DNA from: Tetrastigma voinierianum
Lineage: Eukaryota > Streptophyta > Magnoliopsida > Vitales > Vitaceae
Length of the DNA: 64,000 bases
Reading direction: 5' to 3'
NCBI GenBank assembly: GCA_016808115.1
Contig: JAEQBH010009499.1
Coordinates: 39,444 to 103,443 of the forward strand
This document shows positions 39,540 to 51,010 of the stretch, piece by piece. A program made the translations under genes and the position numbers. The notes below the pieces were generated by a model that was not told the origin of the DNA, did no database searches, and saw only the letters and a list, made by a program, of their open reading frames with translations. The first letter of the stretch is position 1, and each line of letters opens with the position of its first letter.

Positions 39540-41860
39540 AATTCCCAAATGAAGTGACCCAAAACTAAAAACTTCCTCATCACAAGAGTAGACTTTCAAT
39601 TAAAGGCGGCTTTCATTTCGGAACCTGGAAAGTACTATAGAAAAGAAAAAAATAATAGTAAAGAAAATGATTTTCTTATGTTTAGTTTCATCGTGAAAAA
39701 TATGAAAGAAAATCAAATATAATTAAAATTTTATTTTTAAATTTACTTGATCGCATATAATAGAAAAAGCAAAAATAAAATGAGTTTGAATAAGCAGTAT
39801 AAAATTAATTATTAAGTCTTACGAGCTTATTTTGGAAAATAAAAAATAAAAATAAAAATTAATTTTTATATATTTAAAAAATAAAATATAAATTCGTAAT
39901 ATATTGTCATGTGTATTTGTTTTAATTCGAGATAATGTAGAGATATATTAATGACTCGTACACATAAGGAAGATGTTTTAAATCATCTGCTGCTCCAAGT
40001 GTCTTTATATGAAGTCGAGATGGATCATGGGGCCAGTGAGCTACATCAATACTTGGCTTGTGTGCCGGAACCCGAGGCTGAGGCCAATTTAGATTAAAAT
40101 TTGGAAAAGCGCAATATCTAAGTCTCATATTTGATGGTTATATATATATCTTTGAATGCAAATTCATGATGTGAATCGATGATATTCATGTTAAATCTAA
40201 ATTCTATAAACTTTAGTTTGTAGGAGAGTTATTGGTTAATATGGTATTAAAAGTGCGGTTTGACAAGATTACAGGTTTGAGAAACGCTCTGTACGATTTA
40301 TTCTTGATTTAAGTAAATGATACCTATATATAATTATATGTGAATTATCATCTTATTTATTTATAACTTGATTTGGTTTTTATTTTGATATTTGTGACCC
40401 AAATCAACATTACATATTCCATATTTTTTAAATAATATTTCCAAGTAATTCCTTATGTGATCTTAGTAAAACTCTATTTATTAGCTATAAAAATTATCTA
40501 TTATATATTTCACACATTTTTATTGTTTTGTGAAGGACTAGTTTGATGCCCATATAAAATTATGTTCACTGAAACTGAATGACATTGATATTTGACAAGG
40601 TATAATTAATATATCTATATGCAAAAATAGCAAAATGTCACTATTAAAAGAAAATTAAGAAATATAAAAATATTGGTACATAATTAACCTTATCTCCATA
40701 TTTTATAATTTTACTTAAAATAATAAAATTCATATATTCGGGTTTCTATTAGGAGCAAATTTCATGAATAAAATAATTAAGATATTAAATTAGTCAGATT
40801 GATTTTTAAAATTAGAAGTTATTTTAAAAAATAAATTTTGAATATTTTAGATTAATATTTGATTTTAAAAAATTATTATTATATTTTTTGAAGAAAAATA
40901 ATTTTATTGATTTAAATCCATACATCCATGATATAAATTATTAAAACTATAATATTTATATTATATTATGAATTTAATATATCAGCCTTAAAAGCTTGCT
41001 CGATTTACCAATAATATAATATTTATATGTACTAAGCTCGTTTTGATATAATGACTTTCGTAATATGATATCTTTCATTAATCAATCTGTTTTATTTGTT
41101 TATATCGTCTCACATGAATAAAGCTTACATGTAACTGACAAAATATATTATAATAAGTGATTACTCATCGAAGCGTTATAATAAAATAAAAATAAATCGA
41201 ATATTATAATAAGTGATAATAATATAAAAAATAAGATAATATCGAAATCTTTGTAAAATAACAATTTTATTGATAAAGAAAATGAAAGAAATTGATTCAA
41301 ATGAGCGATTTTGGATCAAGAATTTCTAGAAGAGTCACTCTCCTTGCTCGAGGAAAAGAGGATAAAAAAGAACAACACTAGTGAAATTATTAATATATTT
41401 TATTTCTCTAAAACAGCCAAATTACTTCATCAACCGCTTGAATTTCGGCTAAATTCAGCGCCGACGAAGAAACTTATTTTATTGATCACAGTTGATGTGA
41501 TTTTTGCATATTTAGGGCAGATTTTGATGGTGGATCCTCTGTACAGCACACCATGGACACCGCTTGAAGCTCAAGAAGCTGACAACTCCCACAATTTTTC
41601 CGATTTCTGTCAGTTATAAATCTGGCTTTTCTTTTGTCCTTTTTGTCAGTTTACAACATTATTCCCTTACTTTCTCGCAGTTTCTCTCACTTTCCCTCCT
41701 GCATTTCCCAGACTCCAACACTCTCAAATCTTCCGTTTCTACTCTCGAAGTCACTTCCAAACCACAATTCCTCATCTGGGTGTTTCCCAAAACCGGCATT
41801 TTCTTCGATTTTTGTTGTAATTTTTGCTGAGTTGATTATTTTATGGGATTTTTGAGGCGT
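39540..41860. other. AT-rich spacer and RING-gene promoter
   Basis: Bases 39540-41250 are extremely AT-rich, and I see no gene. From about 41430 the composition rises. 41640-41740 is a CT-rich leader (TTTCTCTCACTTTCCCTCC), the usual look of a plant 5' UTR, directly before the RING-H2 gene. Confidence 0.5.
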
Positions 41861-41868
41861 TCTTGGCA

Positions 41869-44497
41869 ATGTCTTATAGCAATTCGGACCCATCAAGCTG
41901 TTGCTCAGCCTCTGCTGGTTGACTTTACCTGGGCTGCCTTTTCTCTATTCCGATCTTCTTCACCTTCATTCTCCTTTTGTTGTTCTACCTCTTTTATCTT
42001 CGCCGTCGGAGGGTCGATTGGGCTTCGCTTCGGATGCGATCTTCTATGCACGACGATGCCAATCACACTTCTGGGGTATGTTTTCCTTTTTTTGCTGTTT
42101 TACAATTTGGGGCTTTTTTTATCTGTTTGGTTGGTGAGAAAAATGTGAGGAAAATGGAGAGATCTTGAGGGTTTGAATGTAGGTTGGTGTTTGGAACCTA
42201 GAAGAAAGGGGTTGTTTAGGTTCCCCCCTCTGATCTTACCTGTGTGTTTTCTTCCATATTGTCTATTTGGCTGGTGAGAAATGAAGAGAATGAAGTTTTG
42301 GATCTTGAATTTTTTGTTGTTTTAGGAACTATGGGAAATGCATGCCCCGTTTGATTCCCTAGGTTTTTTGCCGTTTGATTCTCCTTTTTTTTTTTTTACT
42401 TTCCCCTTGTTTGTTTGCTGAGAAAATTTGAGTAAATGTGAGGAATTTGAGCATTGAGACTAAGATATTACATGTGGAACTTGGGCCAGATGCAATGCTT
42501 GCTTGGTACTTAATTTTCCCCCGTTGGGCCACTGAGAAAACTTTTGAGTAAAGGCTTGTTTGGTATTTTTCTAAAACAGGGTGTGGGGAGAAATGAAAGT
42601 TATCACAAGGCATTGACAGGTGTGATCCCAGGCAATTTTCTTAGCCTTTTTCCTGGAAACATCAAATTTTTTATATTTTCATTTTCATTGAGAACTTTAC
42701 AGAAGAACAGATTTTTTTATATCTTCATTTATATTTTTTTGAGATTCATAATTCAGAAAATGCATTTCAAAGGTTGAACCAAACATACCCCTAAGCTCTA
42801 TGCAATGGAGCCAAATGCAGTATGGAAACAAAAACAACACTAACATGCATTTTCCATTTTCTTCCCTCATATTTCTCAGCAATAAACAGATCATTTTTAT
42901 CTATTCACATTCATTTTATATCTTTGTTTTGTCAATGATTCAGGTATCTGAATTGGGCTTGAAGAAAGAAGTGAGAGAGATGCTCCCCATTATTGTGTTC
43001 AAGGAAAGCTTCTCTGTCTCTGATACACAGTGAGTTGGCATTTTTTAATTTTTAATTTTGTTTGTTTTTTTATCTGATTGTTTATGTTATCACTCATGTC
43101 ATTTTTTGTCTTTGATGCATACATTGAGATGATTTTGGCAAACTTATTTAATAGTTAGGGATAGCAATGGGTCGGATTTTGGTCGGATTTAGATTTTTTT
43201 TAAAGCCGTGAGGGCCCCTTGGGCCCAAAGCGGACAATATCTGCATGATTGGACCCAGGTCGTTATTATTGTAGCATGTGGCTCATATTGAGGCTAGAAG
43301 GGTTGAGCAAATGTCAGAGCGGGGCGATTCCCATTATGCTATATTTTGGGTATAGGGGTATTTTTGTAATTTAGTCATATCATCCAGGGTTATTATAGTG
43401 AAAAAGTTTTAGTCGTTGTTCCCGTGGATGTAGGCACATTGCTGAACCACGTAAAATCAGTGTGTTTTCTTCATTTCTCTTTACTCCGATTTTATCATTT
43501 TTATTATGTAGGCACATAGAGTCCCCTTCAATCTCTATGTTTGAAAAGCTAATAAGTCTTGCCGCTTGAATCCCATCTCTCAAAGTCATACATTTTGCAG
43601 TAATTATCGAAGCACTACCTAGATGTCTGTTTCCTGCCATTTTAATAGTTCCATTGGTTCCATTGGTGTCTCCTAAGGATTGGATAGAGCTATGAGTCAG
43701 GTCTTGGCTGGAGGGGTTCGAAGTCTGCAGGAGCTTTGGAGGGTTACCTAATTGGTCACTCCAGTGGCCTATGGAATTAGTCGAGGTGCGCGTAAGCTAA
43801 CCCAGACATTCACGGTTATCCAAAAAAAAAGTTCATACTAGCTTTGAGTCTAGGGCACTAGAGGGTTTCTTTCGATTAAATTCGGCTCTAGGTACCGATG
43901 ATTAATCCCGAGTCATGTAAGTTTAACCCAGAACATTCATGGTTATCAAAGAAAAAAAAAAGTTAAGACCAGCTTTGAGTCCAGGGCATTGGAGGATTCG
44001 ACCCCTCTTGGAGGCAATGGAGGGTTTACACGGCTGGTGTCAGGTGTCGTGGAAATTAGTCGAGTTCATGTAAATTGGCTCAGACATCCACAATTATCAA
44101 AAAATATATTAAGACGAGCTTTGATACGATCATAAACTATCTTTCTCATTGCAGATGCTCGGTATGCCTCGCGGAGTACCAAGCCGACGACAAACTCCAA
44201 CAGATCCCTGCATGCAGGCACACCTTCCACATGGACTGCATCGACCACTGGCTCGCCACCCACACCACCTGCCCGCTCTGCCGCCTCTCCCTCACCGCCG
44301 CCGCCAGAACTCCGACGCCTCAACCGCTAAGCATCATAGTAGAAACGCCTCAAGAAACAGCCCCAGAAGAAACACAACCCGAGAACGAGAACGAAAACGA
44401 AAACGAAAGGGCTGCTGCTCATACCGCCATGGAAGCAGACGGAGAAAGCTCCGAATGCGATGACTGTGAGGATGGTAACAAGAGTACCCAGGAATGA
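41869..44497 (+). CDS. RING-H2 finger E3 ubiquitin ligase, ATL type (3 exons)
   Basis: A membrane-anchored E3 ubiquitin ligase of the ATL family (closest in my memory to the ATL7/ATL58/ATL59 group). Exons are 41869-42075, 42944-43029 and 44155-44497. The donors are GGG|gtatg and CA|gtgag; the acceptors are cag|GTATCT and gcag|ATGCTC. Exon 1 encodes a short Ser/Cys-rich head, one transmembrane helix (IPIFFTFILLLLFYLFY), a basic stop-transfer RRRR and VDWASLRMRSS. Exon 2 encodes the conserved GLD-like segment ELGLKKEVREMLPIIVFKE. Exon 3 carries the RING-H2 domain CSVC-x14-CRHTFHMDC-x10-CPLC, i.e. C-x2-C-x14-C-x-H-x2-H-x2-C-x10-C-x2-C with the tryptophan DHWL that contacts E2 enzymes. An acidic Glu/Asn-rich tail ends at TGA 44495-44497. 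Splicing joins CA|A to rebuild DTQCSVC, which supports the model. Codon 18 (41920-41922) is TGA in the frame that otherwise reads through, so the gene is either inactive, starts differently, or has a base error. Intron 2 is 1.1 kb and full of transposon debris. Confidence 0.8.
43140..43520 (+). mobile_element. LTR debris in intron 2 of the RING-H2 gene
   Basis: The phrase GGGCCCAAAGCGGACAATAT at 43225 is a common plant LTR/TRIM motif. Bases 43350-43520 match the Copia-like LTR piece at 34440-34640 (GTGGATGTAGGCA..GAACCACGTAAA). These are probably two different old fragments next to each other. No coding domain is present. Confidence 0.45.
43680..44106 (+). mobile_element. Cluster of three tRNA-derived SINE pieces
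   Basis: Three units each end in a variant of AGTCGAGGTGCGCGTAAGCT..CCAGACATTCACGGTTATC followed by a poly-A-rich tail (tails at about 43823, 43950 and 44096). The first unit has a pol III B-box-like GGTTCGAAGTC at 43715-43725 and a poor A-box-like stretch near 43686. This layout (tRNA-like head, unrelated body, A-rich tail) is that of plant SINEs. Units two and three share GCTTTGAGTC.AGGGCA at their heads. They lie in intron 2 just before the splice acceptor of the RING exon. Confidence 0.55.
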
Positions 44498-44499
44498 CG

Positions 44500-46250
44500 G
44501 CGAGGTGTGAAGTTTAGGGATCGTGTCAATTGGTGATGCGATTTGTAGCATACTTAGATTAGTCTAAACATGGTAATCGTCGTTTCGGGAATGGTTTGTA
44601 GTTTTGTGCTTAAGCCTAATAGAGGCTGTTAGTGTTCAATTTGTTCTTCTGTATATGCTATTGCTTTGATATGATCAGTTCACAGCTAAATTTATTGTAT
44701 GGGAAAGGAAAGGAAAGAAGGAAAAGGAAAGAAAGAGAATTGGAGATATTAGATATGATGTTTAAATTAAATACCTATTTTATGTAGATATAATTTGTTT
44801 TTAACACAATAAGTTAGAAGTAATTTTATAAATTTAAAGGTTGTTTTTTATGTGATCAATGTCAGGATGTGATTGGAAAATCAGGTAGATGAATACTCGA
44901 TCATCTTTGAATTGGATGTTCGGAAAATATGAGAACTGTTTGGTTACGTGTTTTAAAAGCTGTTTTTTGATAAGTTTAAACATAAAACATCAAATATAAT
45001 TATACAAAAGCTCTTTTTTGTTTTAAATTTAGTATTTTTGTGTTTTTATATTTTTAGGAAAAGCAACGAATAGAAATTAGAAACCGAACGTTGTTTTTAA
45101 ATTTTTAACATTGCTTCTTTGTTTTATAGTAGAAAATTATTTTCCAAAAAGCAGTATAAAAAATAAAAATAAAAACAGGTCTTATATATCTAAGATATGA
45201 TATTTAATTGCCAGACCCCAACTCACGTGGTTAAGATCTCAAACGGGTCATCGGGTCCCCGTATGAAGTGAATAGATGTCGAAAAATATATGATATTTAA
45301 TGAGTATATATATATATATTTATTTTTTTAATGTTTAAGATAAGAATTATAGTGCATTAAAAGATGGGATATTTACATCTTAAATCTTTGCTTAAAATTT
45401 ACATATCCTAAAAATAAGTATTCTAAAAATTTGGATATCTAACATGCATGTCAGAAATATCTTATTTCATATTTAATTGAATTAAAAATAACATAAGTAT
45501 TGAAATAACTTCCACAGATTTTTACATTTGTTGTTTTATATTATATCATAATATTTTATTCTTTCAAAATTTTGTCTGAACTAGGACTTGTGTTTGGATG
45601 TGTTATTAATAGGTTTCTACATTGTTCCACGACCAGCAGTATTCATATAGCGATACTATACGTGTGACCCATTTATTAATTAGGTAATTCCAAAATATGA
45701 AGTATAATTAATTCTTAATATCTAATACAAATAATATATAATGGATTAATTTAGATTAAATATTAATTAATATAATAATTAAAGCTAGTTATGTGAATTC
45801 GAATTGTGTTATATATGGATTGTGCTGAATATACTGTACAGTTTAACAAACTGATTATGTGGAGTGTGTAATTTAGCACAGAAACATTATTAAATCATAA
45901 ATAAAAGTAAATTGGAAGAAAACCTCTAGTATTGATATATAAGATTCATTACATCATTAAATCATTGTGTTTATATATGTCTAACTAAGTCTATTTTATA
46001 ATTTATTACACATTCTAAGTAGAAGATTATCTTCTCCACTTAAATGACTTCAACTTCATCAATTTCATAAATATTTGGATTTCAAATTGTTTTTCTTGAA
46101 ACGTCATCTATACGGAGCCTTAATTCTTTTCATTCCCAGTTTGAAAGAATGATGGTTTTAATATTCTTGGCCCTTTCCAGGAAATCATTAATTGTTTTGT
46201 CAAACCCGGATGCGGGTTTTATACCGATAAAAATTGGTTTCTTGCGTCGA
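44500..46250. other. 3' flank of the RING gene and AT-rich spacer
   Basis: No gene is seen. Bases about 44935-45185 look like a small non-coding element: CTGTTTGGTTACGTGTTTTAAAAG at one end and TAAAAATAAAAACAGG at the other, with internal AGAAACCGAAC, similar in style to the MITE-like AACCAAACAG sequences seen elsewhere in this window. Confidence 0.4.
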
Positions 46251-48790
46251 TATTATGAGTACCATGAAGCGGGTGCCCAGCTCTCCATTATGGAACATTA
46301 GGTGATGGCCCAAATCTGAGGACCAGTTGTTAGGATGATGGCCCGGTCTAGGCGATCGTTCAATTTAAATCGGTCGAACGCCATGTCACCTGCGGGTGGG
46401 GCATGCCGCCTGACGGTGTCTCTGCGATTAACCTCTTTAAAAAGGCATCATGATAACCTCTCTAAACTTAAATAAATTAAGTCATGCAGTATAACCACCA
46501 CTGAGGGTGGTGAGCATTCTGTCGTCTGCTTTGTAGAAGAGGATCGTAGCCAGTATTGATAAAAGCGGGAAAGAACAGGAGGGAAAGGTCACGAGATTCC
46601 ATCTTGAAAAATGGCATTTTCATACTCAGGAATGAAAAGAATCTGGCAAGCGTATGAAGGCGTGAACTGGCTCCTGCCGTGTTCTTATTTGTTTTGTAGG
46701 TATTCGCTAGCTGATTCATGCTTCGATGGTTCAGTAATTCAGAAAGTTCAGGAGACCACAATTGGCGCCAGCATCTGGCGGAAGCTTGCCCGAGCAAGAA
46801 ATCTCATAGGCGTCTGCTTGAGTGACAATTTACCCAATCCAGAGTGATCTCCATTCCTCAAAGCTTTGGTAGTTTCCGATCATTCCACGAGCCATCAAAG
46901 TTGCTCGCGCCATGTCTAGCAATCAGTAAACGACATCGAAGATCGGTTTCTCGGCGGCGTCGAGATGGAGGTGAAGCAAGAGGAGCAGGCCAAATGGCGA
47001 ATTACGAGCACGAGAGCCTTGCGGTGGGAGAATGAGCGCATACGAACGGTTGGAGACTAACGGGGTGAAAACTCGCGAGAACATCATCTGCACCCCATTT
47101 CGGCTAAATAGGGTAAAGAGCCCATCCTCATGGGAGAAAGTGATCACGTAGGGCGATGAATTATCTTGAAGCTCTCATTCTTAATTCACCACGAACAACG
47201 CGAGTTGAATCAAGCCCCACGCCCGATCTAGCAGTCCGTCGATTAAGCGCCGCAGCCGGCGAAGTCACGAAGAGGCTAGCAAGGAAACCAGACGCCATTG
47301 ACGGCCGAATATACTATCGTCGAAGTGTGGCTCTCGGTTCACTTTAGCCATCACCCAATCAGGCGTATCTCGCATTTAGTTTCTTTTCCCCGCTGTCAGG
47401 GCGGAGGATATCATCTCACCCTAGGCCCCGTGGCTGCTAGAGATTCCCGAATTAGCCGTTTGATTAGTGTGCCTAAATCTATTCCCCAGCGTAAAGATTA
47501 TGGTGGAGTCTAGCATTGTATCTTGTGGGAGTCGAGGTCATCCACGGGAGTGGTCTTATTTTACAGTGATCAATAGGAGCTATTCTGCGATAAGGGTATG
47601 ATTTAAAAGAGAATTGAGTTGTGTTAGTTGTTGGATGGTTGATTGGTTTAGAAATTTGTTTAAAATGAAAGACAATTCTTTGGGATTTTAGGGTTCCACT
47701 CCTTACGTCGAGGTAAGTCTCACCTCTTATTTTATAAACTCATCCCCTAGGAACCATTGATAAATGGTCTTCGATGGAGGATTTATCTTTAAATGCTTTT
47801 GAAAATAAGGATAGTCGAGTAATACTAACACTTGTTCTCAATTAAGCAGACAAGCATTCATGATCAAGCACAACGTGTACCCGATGATATCTCGTTAACA
47901 CGTTGTCAAGAATATGCCAATGAGATTTACAAACTTCTGCGCAAGTGATTAAGCATCCACACAATCCATTGAAGATCGAGAGGTGAGGGACTTTACCTTG
48001 ATCGGGGTGAGTTTCCCAGTAGGATCCCGGCGGTCGGGGTTTAGAACTCATAAAATTTATATGAACAATTAAAGTTGAGGAACAATTAATCCTTAAAACG
48101 ATTACCTTGCGAAATCATAATTGACATAAGAAAGTGAGAATAGAAAATATGGAATGCTAAGATTTAAAGCAGAATAAATATTTATGCTGAAAGATTACAA
48201 ACTCTTGAATTTGAAACTCCCAAAAGAATAGAACTCTGAAATCTGGATCTACAAAGTCTAACTCAAAAATTTGGAGAGAAAACTCTTATTCTATTCAAAG
48301 CCTAAACCACCAGAAGTGAAGAACTAAAAACTAAAGAGAAAAAGCTCTCTGTACTTGTGTCCTCCTCCTTTTATAGCCCCCTCGATGTGATTTTCCATTT
48401 TGGTTTGTTGGCGAGAGTGCCTCGCGTGCGGATTGAATTCTTGGACAATTCCGCCCAAGTTCCATGCGGTTGTACGGTGGGAACTTTAAGTTCTACCGGT
48501 AGAACTTCACTACTGTTGATTTTCCAGCAAGTTATACAGGTAGAACTTTAAGTTCTAAGGTGAAGATGTCCTTTGGTGCTTTCCTTGCTTTCTTTGGAGT
48601 TCTCGAGACTTAAATCGATTGCTCACCCACATCCACATTGCTTCATATTAGGCGTCCAGGCATCCTTGTGCACTTACGTTTTAAAACCTAAAAGACACCT
48701 TACAGTCTGGCTCTGAGAAGAAATTAGAAGTACCTGTTCTTATGCCAAATGTGGGTAAATTGTGATTTAAATGTGCTAGATTCTATTATA
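46250..48790. mobile_element. Retrotransposon-derived, GC-richer sequence
   Basis: Composition rises abruptly here and stays elevated up to the gag domain at 48850, so I assign it to the 5' part of the same Gypsy element. A possible gag start is visible near 46915-47010 (frame giving NQ, TTSKIGFSAASRWR and SKRSRPNGELRARE with stops). At about 48000-48380 there is a different sequence whose minus strand ends in a TATA-type promoter pattern (GGCTATAAAAGGAGGAGG near 48380-48363), which looks like an LTR inserted in reverse. Boundaries are uncertain. Confidence 0.35.
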
Positions 48791-48849
48791 ATTATCACTC
48801 AAATGTGTATTCATCAACGAGCCCCTCCCCCATCGCGGCTTAGTTATGT

Positions 48850-50690
48850 CATTAAGCTATATCACGATGGCTCTGGGCAAATGCGACCATATCTTTGCGT
48901 ACAACCAAACAATGATTAACTGGCGCGAAATGATCGCCTCTTGTGCAGTATTCTGACCAGCACAGAGAACTGCTGCAGCACAGTTCCATAAACTCCCGAG
49001 GGGATCTAGAAACTCTTTCAGCGAACTGTGGGCAGCGTTCATCTCCCAATACTTATACTCGGTCGAACATAAAGAAACATCGATTCACTCAAACCATCCT
49101 CAGCCAGGAAGATGAATCTATCTAGGATTTCACGAAGGTTTAGGCCAACAGTCAATAATTGAAATTCTGACATGGGCTGTGGCCTATGAGAACTTCCCGA
49201 AGAAGCCGGGCCTCCTACCCCTTTCTCGATCTCTATCACGGATTCTCCTTGTGATGGGAAGAACTATATCGGCGGGCAAATAAGTATTCCAAACTGGAGG
49301 ATAATATCAGGCCGCTTCGATCGATGTGTAAGCGCCAAGCAATGAGAAGCCACTAAGGGCCCGACTTGCCGACAGAAAGGAAGCCAAAACAAGAATCAAA
49401 GCCATAGGCAGTTAGAAAAAAGAGGAAGCCTCCCCAATTCACCCTTCTCAACATCTCTTATGACTAGCTCCTACCTCTCATCCGGGACCACCCCGATTTT
49501 AAATGGCCCCCACCGATGAGGGCGAATCCGAACCAACGCAATTGATCCTTGAGGTGCGATTACCACAGGGACCACGACCATGAAACCAACCGTTGTCAAA
49601 GCCTAAAGTTCCTGGTAGAAAAATTGTCTGGTGAGCACCTTAGAAGATACATTAGTGGCCATGGAGCGGCGCCTAGCTGGCAAGCGGGACAATTGTTAGT
49701 CTTTAGCACCCATTTAAACCAGGCCCACCCGTCAACTTCATATTGGGGGCCGGTCGATGACAATCTGGTCGAGCAGCGAGAGAAGAAAAATGGTCGTCAC
49801 GGCCTGGTCCAGAGCTTAGATAAACACTATCGATTACCGGCGGCGGCAATTCGGCCAGGTTAATGGCCCCATATCGCTTCACCTATAAACCCAGGCCGGG
49901 GTCATCCTCCCTCATTATGATGCGCTTGTACTTACCTTGTGTATTAATAATTTTGATGTACACAGAGTCCTTGTTGATCCTAGCAGCGCAGCTGACTTGT
50001 TGCACCTTCCAGCCTTCCAGTAGATGAAAATCCCGCTTAATCATCTCAATTCGGTTGGCAGAATTTTGTCTGGGTTCAATGGGGCCACCACATTGACTGT
50101 AGGCGATATTGTTCTTTCCGTCAAGGCAGGGTCGGTAACACAGCAAGTATTGTTTTCAGTGGTTAAGGACTTGGGACCATACAATGCTATCATGGGTCGG
50201 GCTTGGTTACACGCTATGAAAGCAGTCCCCTCAACCTATCACCAAACCATCAGTTATACACATTTTGCATCCCGGCGGTCGACCTCCCGGGAGTAGCCAG
50301 TGCTTGCTTTCGTCGGTGTTATCGACTATCGGCCTGGGCGTGAAAAGCGAACCCTCTAACCCATTTCGCCCCAAATTCAACCCTCAAAATAGCAATCACA
50401 GATCGCTGCCTGGGCCACTATGGAAGACAGGGAGCTGTTGGTAGTAGATCCCCTAGAGTCCATACTCATAGGCAAGCCCGATAAGTGCACCTATGTTAGT
50501 TCCCTCACGTAGGAGAGGAAGGGCACGATTACGACAAATCTTACCAAGCTAACCTTGATGTATTCGCTTGGACCCTTTCGGATATGATAGGAATAAGCCC
50601 CGTGCATGCTTCCCACAAGCTAAATGTTATCTATTCGCCAAACTGTAGAGCGAAAGTAGCGCTATCACCGGAGCCATGCCAAGTCATCAG
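48850..50690 (+). mobile_element. Truncated Ty3/Gypsy element: gag, protease, start of pol
   Basis: The parts run in the usual order. The capsid domain lies at 48850-49330 (QFHKLPRGS, NSFSELWAAFISQYLYSVEH). Then come IRDHPDFKWPPPMRANPNQR at about 49475-49540 and the Cys/His motif CDYHRDHDHETNRCQSLK at 49549-49610. The aspartic protease is at 49955-50296, with the active-site region VLVDPSSAADLLHLPAF, an in-frame TAG at 50021-50023, then ILSGFNGATTLTVGDI and YNAIMGRAWLHAM. The linker to reverse transcriptase is at 50545-50670 (QANLDVFAWTLSDMIGISP). The active site reads D-P-S-S rather than the canonical D-[ST]-G. Several stops and frameshifts are present and the RT palm, RNase H and integrase are absent, so the element cannot move on its own. 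Confidence 0.8.
49955..50296 (+). pseudogene. Retrotransposon aspartic protease domain
   Basis: The clearest domain of the element. The frame holds VDPSSAADLL (a degenerate DTGSSAxxL active-site loop), a TAG at 50021, the flap region LSGFNGATTLTVGDIVLSV and the conserved exit motif YNAIMGRAWLHAMKAVPST. In the family this protease cuts the Gag-Pol polyprotein in the virus-like particle. With the stop codon and an altered active site it is presumably dead. Confidence 0.75.
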
Positions 50691-51010
50691 GCCGGGTAGA
50701 ATCTTTTGAAAGTTGGGTTTATCAAAGTGAATCTTGAGAATGGCTTATAGCGTGGTGGTAGTTCTAAGAAATGGAAGCGAGTGGAGAGTATGTGTGAATT
50801 TATCGGATCATTGGTTTTCATGTAGGTGATTGACGTGAGTTATTCTGTGAATGAATAAGTCATATCAAATCCCTGTTCGTCAGTATGCTTCATTAAACAT
50901 CTTAGGATTACCAATTGTGTAGGTCTTAAGCCGTTTATTTTACTATTTACCCGAATGATGTGTCATCCTCTAATATTTTTAGTATTTTGGTTTCTGTGTT
51001 CAGATGGAAT

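Larger units (their letters stand above)
14540..39540. repeat. Diverged series of related blocks, irregular ~2-kb spacing
   Basis: Several short conserved blocks recur in the same order and mostly the same orientation. Block A (CAGCTTCTGTTGGTGGT..CACCTTGGTCATTG) is at 14544, 26034, 27832, 29597 and 35892. Block B (ACAAATTCAGCAGCCACC..CCAGGCTTTCACAA) is at 14718, 26209, 30347 and 32342, with an inverted copy near 38390. Block C (ATCCTAGATTTGGAGAATC) is at 14973, 26563, 32464, 34802 and 39437. Block D (CAGTGTTGCATATATATGAAC) is at 26745, 32485 and 34885. Block E (GAAGAATGGATATC..GTGAAGTTTATTGGAAG) is at 24770, 26795, 28775, 31535, 32525 and 34925. Read on the minus strand, block B can encode KAWLVAAEFVE-like peptides and block A TEAMTKVENPPPTEAV, each followed by stops. 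I do not recognise them. The array is split by the LTR cluster at 15167-24180. It could be a decayed tandem gene family or an old non-coding tandem repeat. Confidence 0.5.

Noticed and set aside
41564..42168. Several overlapping plus-strand frames around RING exon 1
   Set aside because: They lie in the CT-rich leader, exon 1 and the start of intron 1. The spliced frame from 41869 explains the conserved helix and RRRRVDW segment.
43715..43725. B-box GGTTCGAAGTC considered as part of a tRNA gene
   Set aside because: No cloverleaf or acceptor stem can be formed around it. The A-rich tail and repeated units fit a SINE.
44066..44551. Antisense and out-of-frame open frames over the RING exon
   Set aside because: The exon is GC-rich and lacks stops in several frames. 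Only the plus frame encodes the RING-H2 ligands and joins in phase with exon 2.
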